Translations under genes and position numbers: made by a program
Shown: positions 7,329-11,252 of the stretch, one piece after another
How positions within the stretch are numbered: the first letter of the stretch is position 1
Layout: each line of letters starts with the position of its first letter
The notes under the pieces: model-generated
Database searches by the model: none
What the model was told of the DNA's origin: nothing
What the model saw: the letters and a program-made list of their open reading frames with translations, nothing else
Assembly: GCA_001662425.1 (NCBI GenBank)
Contig: BDDC01001892.1
Location: forward strand, 7,706 to 18,957
Source: Chlamydomonas sphaeroides
Taxonomy: Eukaryota; Chlorophyta; Chlorophyceae; Chlamydomonadales; Chlamydomonadaceae
DNA: 11,252 bases
Direction of reading: 5' to 3'

Positions 7329-8926
7329 ATGGATGCTATGCACCCACCCCTTTCGACCAAGCATGTCGCAACACCCAGCGCTCCGGCGCAGCGTCTGGTT
7401 GCAAAAGCCTTTGGCGACTGGCTTAACAAACAGACCAGCCCAGGATACTTATCCCTCCAGCAGCTCTTCGCCCTCTGCCACGCCGGCTCGGTGCCCTCTG
7501 AGCCGTGTCAGGTGCGTCCGCACTGCCGCGGTCCGTTGCATACCTCACCCCGCCCCCCGCCGCTTCATCCCCACAAGCGCCACCATCACACCCCCTACCG
7601 CAGGGGCCGGACCAAGCTGCTGGCCTGGGACATGCGCTGGTGCGCCTGCTGGACGGCTGTTTCGCCGCCGCCGCAGCACAGCCTTCGGCCCACGCACGCC
7701 GGCAAGCGGCGGCCAACGTCGTTGCCGCCTTCTGCCGCTCCGCCCTGCGCGAAGCACAGTTGCGCTGCGCGCCCGCCGCGACCTGCAGCAGCCTCAGCTC
7801 TGCCGAACCGCTTGCAGCCGCAGCCCTGCCGCCACGCCTGGACGCGCCCTACCTGGATGCCTGCTTCACGCTTCTGACCGCTGTCGCCTCGCGCCATGCA
7901 CTGTCCTCGGAGCTGCAGCTCTCCGAGCTGGCCTGGGGCGCCGCAGCACAGCCCGCTACCTTCGACAAGACATCCCTAGTCCCGCCCGGCGCTGCGGCAC
8001 CACCGCAGCCTGCCGGCCGGGGCCGCGGCGCCGAAGCCCCCGACCCCGCCACCCAGCTCACCAGCTTTCTCCTGTCCGACAGCCTGGCGTGCAAGATCGC
8101 GACAGGGCTGCTGCTGTTTGGACTGCCCTGCTGCAGCGGCCCGGCCCCTCTGCGGACGAGCTCAGCGGCCCAGCAGCAGCAGCAGCAGAAGCGGCCTCCT
8201 GGTGTTGGACTGCAGCAGTGCCCCCCAGCGGCTGCTGCGGGGGCTGCGGCGATTGCGGTGGCGGGTGCGGGCACGGCTGAAGCGGCGGCCCTGCGCAAGC
8301 GCGCGCGGGCGCTGTGTCGAGACCCCGTGCTGGTTGAGCTGTGCGCGGCGGCGGCCCTAGCGGATGCCTGGCCCGACGTCGCCGTGTGCCTGGCGCAGGG
8401 CGGCGTGGCGTCGCTGGCTGCGTGGCTGCATCAGAGGCGTGATGAGGACCGAGCTGCCGCTGCGTGCGGGGGCTGTGCCTTCGGAGCCTGTGCTGGTGCG
8501 ACCGCCGCAGCCTGCCGTCAGCTGCTGGCGGCGGCGCTGCAGCTCGACGTGCGGTGCGTGCTGAGCTCGGCGCCGCCGCCCGTGCTTAGCGTGCTGATGC
8601 TGCTTGACCCGGGGCTGCTGCGAGTCATGCTGAACATGCTGGGCGCCATGCTGTGCTCGGAACTCGGCGGCAGCCCTGGCTTCGACGCCGATGTGGGTCA
8701 AATGGGCCAGGCAGGCCCGCCGGACACGGCAGGGTGCGAAGAGGCTGTGGACACACGGGGGGTGGCGCCGGCTGATGGCGAGATGCCGTCGGTGGGGCCG
8801 GTGCCGCCGAACGGGGCGGTGCTGCTGGAGCAGCTGCAAAAGAGCTTTGAGGTCCTTGGGGCGGACCTGGGGGCGCTGCTGCAGCGGCAGCTCGTGGCCC
8901 CGCAAGCCGTTGGATGTTGCTGGTAG
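7329..8926 (+). CDS. unrecognised Ala/Leu-rich, probably helical protein (two exons)
   Basis: Exons 7329-7511 and 7604-8926 are joined at phase 0 across a 92-nt intron with a GTGCGT donor and CCGCAG acceptor. This gives 501 residues ending at TAG. The first ATG in frame is at 7329, with a second at 7338; upstream in-frame codons have no ATG. The N-terminus (about residues 17-61) looks conserved, with segments such as VAKAFGDWLNKQ and LSLQQLFALCHAG. The rest is long amphipathic Ala/Leu-rich helices, for example around 72-105 and 145-165, broken by Pro/Gly-rich linkers and a six-Gln run near residue 252. A hydrophobic SVLMLLDPGLLRVMLNMLGAML-type stretch lies near the C-terminal third and is probably a buried helix rather than a membrane span. 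It may be an ARM/HEAT-like solenoid, but no family is recognised. Its head-to-head pairing with MED21 may mean co-expression; it says nothing firm about function. Confidence 0.5.
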
Positions 8927-9099
8927 CTCGCAGGTCTGAGAGAGGCAACCCTCGACATCAGCTGCAGCTCAGATGTGAAGACGTTGTGATGTGACGCGTG
9001 AGTAGGCGTGATGACGATGGGTGCTGCTGTAGTGCGCGCCGCATGCTAGAAACCGCACGGCCATGCCTTGCCGCCGCCGTGTTGGGTTGCGTCCCAGTG

Positions 9100-9104
9100 T
9101 GTAA
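9100..9104 (+). terminator. TGTAA polyadenylation signal, proximal candidate
   Basis: First TGTAA after the stop at 8926. It sits in a GT-rich context (GTGTGTAAGG), and a distal copy follows at 9364. Confidence 0.5.
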
Positions 9105-9363
9105 GGTGTGCCTGGGCGTGGTTGAGTAGGGACGGCGCGGGCCAGCTGTGGGGCCTTGCGTTCATGTGGTTGCGTCAAACTGGTATCTAAATGCCGTGGT
9201 GTCTTTTGGTCGGGCTTCACCTTGCACGCGGGTTTACCTGCGCTGCAGCAAGGTGTCAGATTAAACCTCTTGGCGGGTTTAAGGCGAAGTCCGCAACCAT
9301 CAGCTGCTGTGCCAGCCAAGTAAGCGACCTGAAATTCGCACATCTTGGTGTAAGCCTGTCCTG

Positions 9364-9368
9364 TGTAA
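9364..9368 (+). terminator. TGTAA polyadenylation signal, distal candidate
   Basis: Second TGTAA downstream of the 501-residue gene, in CTGTGTAATGC, followed by T-rich sequence. Use of this site would give a 3'UTR of about 455 nt. Confidence 0.5.
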
Positions 9369-9400
9369 TGCTGCTTTTGTGATTTGCGCTCAGCACTGTC

Positions 9401-10600
9401 AGCAACCCTGCTGAACAGGTGCCACATTTCCCAGGGATTGAATCCTTGCCCTAGCCAACCAGCTTGAAAGATAAAGGAGAAACGAAGGCAGCACACACGG
9501 TATCTGGCACCAGTGCACCAATACCACCGGCCCCTTGAGTACTGTGTTACCCATGCGTCGTTGCACTTGCCTTGTGCGCTGCGATGCCAGCAGTAACACC
9601 AGAGTTGTGACGTTGATGTGATGCAGCATGCCAGCAGCGCGCGGAGAAGCGTGCACCGGCTCACGCCAGCGTCCCTGTGCAAAGCCCCCCACCCACGCGT
9701 TGACCGTCCTATGAGGCGAAGAAGGCCAAACCGTAACGTAGACGGACGTAGACAAAGCGATGCAATGAAGATGACGACCGGCGGGAGGATGAGGGCACAA
9801 AGAAAACAGTAAGGTAACACTATCCTCTTGCACAGAAAGGGGGGCGCAACAACTGCAGCAACAGGCGAGCAGCGAGCGTCTAGAGGCATGAGCCAAGGCC
9901 GGTATGAGGGGGCAAGTGTTGCGCTGTGAGCTAGGGGCCCCAGAGAAGTGCGACGAGCGTAGTGCGCAGATTGCACGCTCACCCCAGCGAACAACGGTGT
10001 GCTGCTGGGATGTGTGGCCTGACGTGGGGAATGGGGGGCACAAGAAGGGTGGCGGGGGAAAAAGGGCAGGGCCAGCGGGAAGCAAGCAACGAAGAAATGT
10101 GCAGTCGTGAGTGAGATATGCAAACTGCCGGTTGGCGGGGGCGGAGGCGGAAGTGCGGCATTGATGACCAACTCACCACCCCGTCCTCCTGGTCCGACGT
10201 GGAGCAGATGTGGCACACGGGACTACTGCTGGACAGACGTAACAATTAGATATATGCAGAGATGCAATGGGCGCAGCCAACGCCCCACCCACCAAGGCTC
10301 CCACTAACATGGTCATCACCGGGTAGGACGCAGGTGTACAAACAGCAAAATGGGCGGCAAGGGTCAGACGGGAGAGCATGCCATGGCTGACGCGAACTGC
10401 ATGGCTGTGCGTCCTCATTCCCAAGCCACCTGCTGGGCCGGCCGCCCCATGTGATGCAAACGGGCGCCACGCACACCCAAGGAAGCACGCAAACAGCAGG
10501 CCCAGGGATGTAGACAACACCCCATGGCGGAGGAGAGGGGGTGCGGCAGCAACAGGAGGACAACGTGATTGTGATTCCTAGCCTTGGCAGTCAGGGCTTG
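9401..10600. other. intergenic region, no confident gene
   Basis: About 1.2 kb with lower GC than the genic part. The plus strand is purine-rich in places (for example 9770-9815 and 10030-10100). Plus-strand frames are short. The minus strand is open from 10216 down to 8969, but without a recognisable domain or typical codon use. It may be the long 3'UTR of a minus-strand gene beyond the right edge; no minus-strand TGTAA was found here. Confidence 0.5.
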
Positions 10601-11060
10601 CATCTTAATTTGGGAACCTTTATTTCAAAGTCCTTTCACTTGATGCTTGCTGTTGAACCACCCAATCAACCGGTGGTCTTGATCAGGTGTCAGTGACGGC
10701 CCACAGCCGCCCCCTTAACACACCAGGACCTGGTGTTTGCTTATATATATTGTTGTTGAATTATAATCATCATTGTGTATCATGTTCAGTTATTGGGCGG
10801 GTGTTGCAATCAGTTTAGCCAGGGATGTCTCTTGTTATCGCGGCATTTGTAGTTTGTACGTCCGTGGCTTGTGTGTGCCGCTTGGGTCATGGAGTGCTGT
10901 TGTCAGGCCTCCTGCAAAGGTGCCGTTGCCGCCAAGGTCTACAAATATAAATTGGTGATTGCAGTGGCAGCAACGGCCAGTGCAGGTGGCTGGGGCTGCT
11001 AGTGCGGCCGCATCTGCCGCTGGCTCCACTCGTATGCCCCCTGGGCTGACACAACTAGCA
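10601..11060. other. lower-GC region with AT-rich patch and palindrome, no confident gene
   Basis: This is among the lowest-GC parts of the window, with an AT-rich TATATATA patch at about 10742-10749. A perfect inverted repeat with 8-bp arms (10720-10736) sits directly upstream of it. A 6-bp-stem inverted repeat lies at 10657-10677. Short open pieces such as 10889-11002 (37 codons, MECCCQASCKGAV) have no known match. This could be a promoter region or remnant of a mobile element; neither can be shown. Confidence 0.5.
10720..10736. repeat. perfect inverted repeat next to TATA-like sequence
   Basis: ACACCAGG, a central A, then CCTGGTGT: both 8-base arms are exactly complementary. It lies about 6 nt before TATATATA. 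As DNA it could be a dimeric regulator site; as RNA a short hairpin. Confidence 0.5.
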
Positions 11061-11252
11061 CATCCCACACACACTGAGCAATATGTGGTACTGGGCACTC
11101 TGCCTGCCAGAGGTTGCACCAGTTGACAGTTCACGTCAGTGGTTGGCGATGTGCCGTGAAAGAAGCTGTGCAGTGGGGCCCCTCGAAGAAGAAGAAGAAG
11201 AAGAAGAAGAAGAAGAATTCGTTACACCGCCCCCCGCAGGAGGAGTAGAGCT
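11056..11252 (+). CDS. possible exon open to the right edge, with poly-Glu run
   Basis: After a TAG at 11056-11058, which also forms an acceptor-like CTAG, the frame stays open to the window end. It contains an ATG at 11083 (MWYWALCLPEVAPVD) and another at 11149. It then runs through eleven GAA codons (poly-Glu) into a Pro/Gly-rich segment. Codon use is not GC-rich at third positions, unlike the confident genes here, so this may be chance, a mobile-element gene or a lineage-specific gene. No family is recognised. Confidence 0.5.
11185..11217. repeat. (GAA)11 microsatellite
   Basis: Eleven uninterrupted GAA triplets, 33 bp, lie close to the right edge of the window. In the open plus-strand frame they read as glutamate. 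Pure GAA repeats are typically length-variable. Confidence 0.5.

Larger units (their letters stand above)
8927..9400 (+). other. 3'UTR of the unrecognised plus-strand gene
   Basis: This noncoding stretch follows the TAG at 8924-8926 and is T- and G-richer than the coding region. It holds two TGTAA motifs, at 9100-9104 and 9364-9368. They imply a 3'UTR of either about 190 or about 455 nt, possibly both through alternative polyadenylation. A minus-strand open frame crosses it but is discussed as doubtful in the findings. Confidence 0.5.

Noticed and set aside
6664..8280. 538-codon plus-strand open frame
   Set aside because: It is antisense to MED21 and out of frame with the 501-residue gene. 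Its Arg/Pro/Ala/Cys-rich product is a shadow of GC-rich coding DNA.

Overview
The window looks like nuclear DNA of a green alga, most likely a core chlorophyte. It is GC-rich, and the readable exons prefer G or C at third codon positions. The genes are split by introns of about 90 to 510 nt whose donors are nearly all GTGAG or GTGCG and whose acceptors follow C-rich tracts. TGTAA, the usual chlorophyte polyadenylation signal, lies downstream of two of the genes. No operon, Shine-Dalgarno site, tRNA, rRNA, CRISPR or bacterial-type mobile element is visible. All exon models rest on reading frame, splice sites and intron phase only.

Layout. (1) Positions 1-2303, plus strand: the last six exons of a gene whose start is off the left edge. 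They encode 186 residues of leucine-rich helical repeats with 'P-x-L-L' signatures, most like mTERF-family organelle nucleic-acid-binding proteins. Its 3'UTR probably ends near a TGTAA at 2936. (2) Around 3556-3826, minus strand: a possible two-exon 3' end of an unrecognised gene (weak). (3) 4257-5405, plus strand: a four-exon gene (three in an alternative model) for a metallothionein-like protein, with a His-rich N-terminus and two duplicated six-cysteine CxC modules. No single-frame reading reveals the whole product, because splicing joins the frames. (4) 5406-6738: noncoding, probably the converging 3'UTRs of genes 3 and 5, with a perfect 9-bp-arm inverted repeat. (5) 6739-7170, minus strand: an intronless 143-codon gene for Mediator subunit 21. 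(6) 7171-7328: a 158-bp, lower-GC shared promoter region. (7) 7329-8926, plus strand: a two-exon gene for an unrecognised 501-residue Ala/Leu-rich, probably helical protein. (8) 8927-11252: its 3'UTR, then a lower-GC region with no confident gene, an unusually long antisense open frame, a TATA-like AT-rich patch beside a palindrome, and a possible exon with a poly-Glu run at the right edge.

The genes do not form a pathway. One is transcriptional (MED21), one possibly organellar gene expression (mTERF-like), one probably metal handling, and one unknown. The most novel element is the metallothionein-like gene, followed by a duplicated splice-donor segment in the mTERF-like gene that could act as a phase-preserving 27-nt exon.
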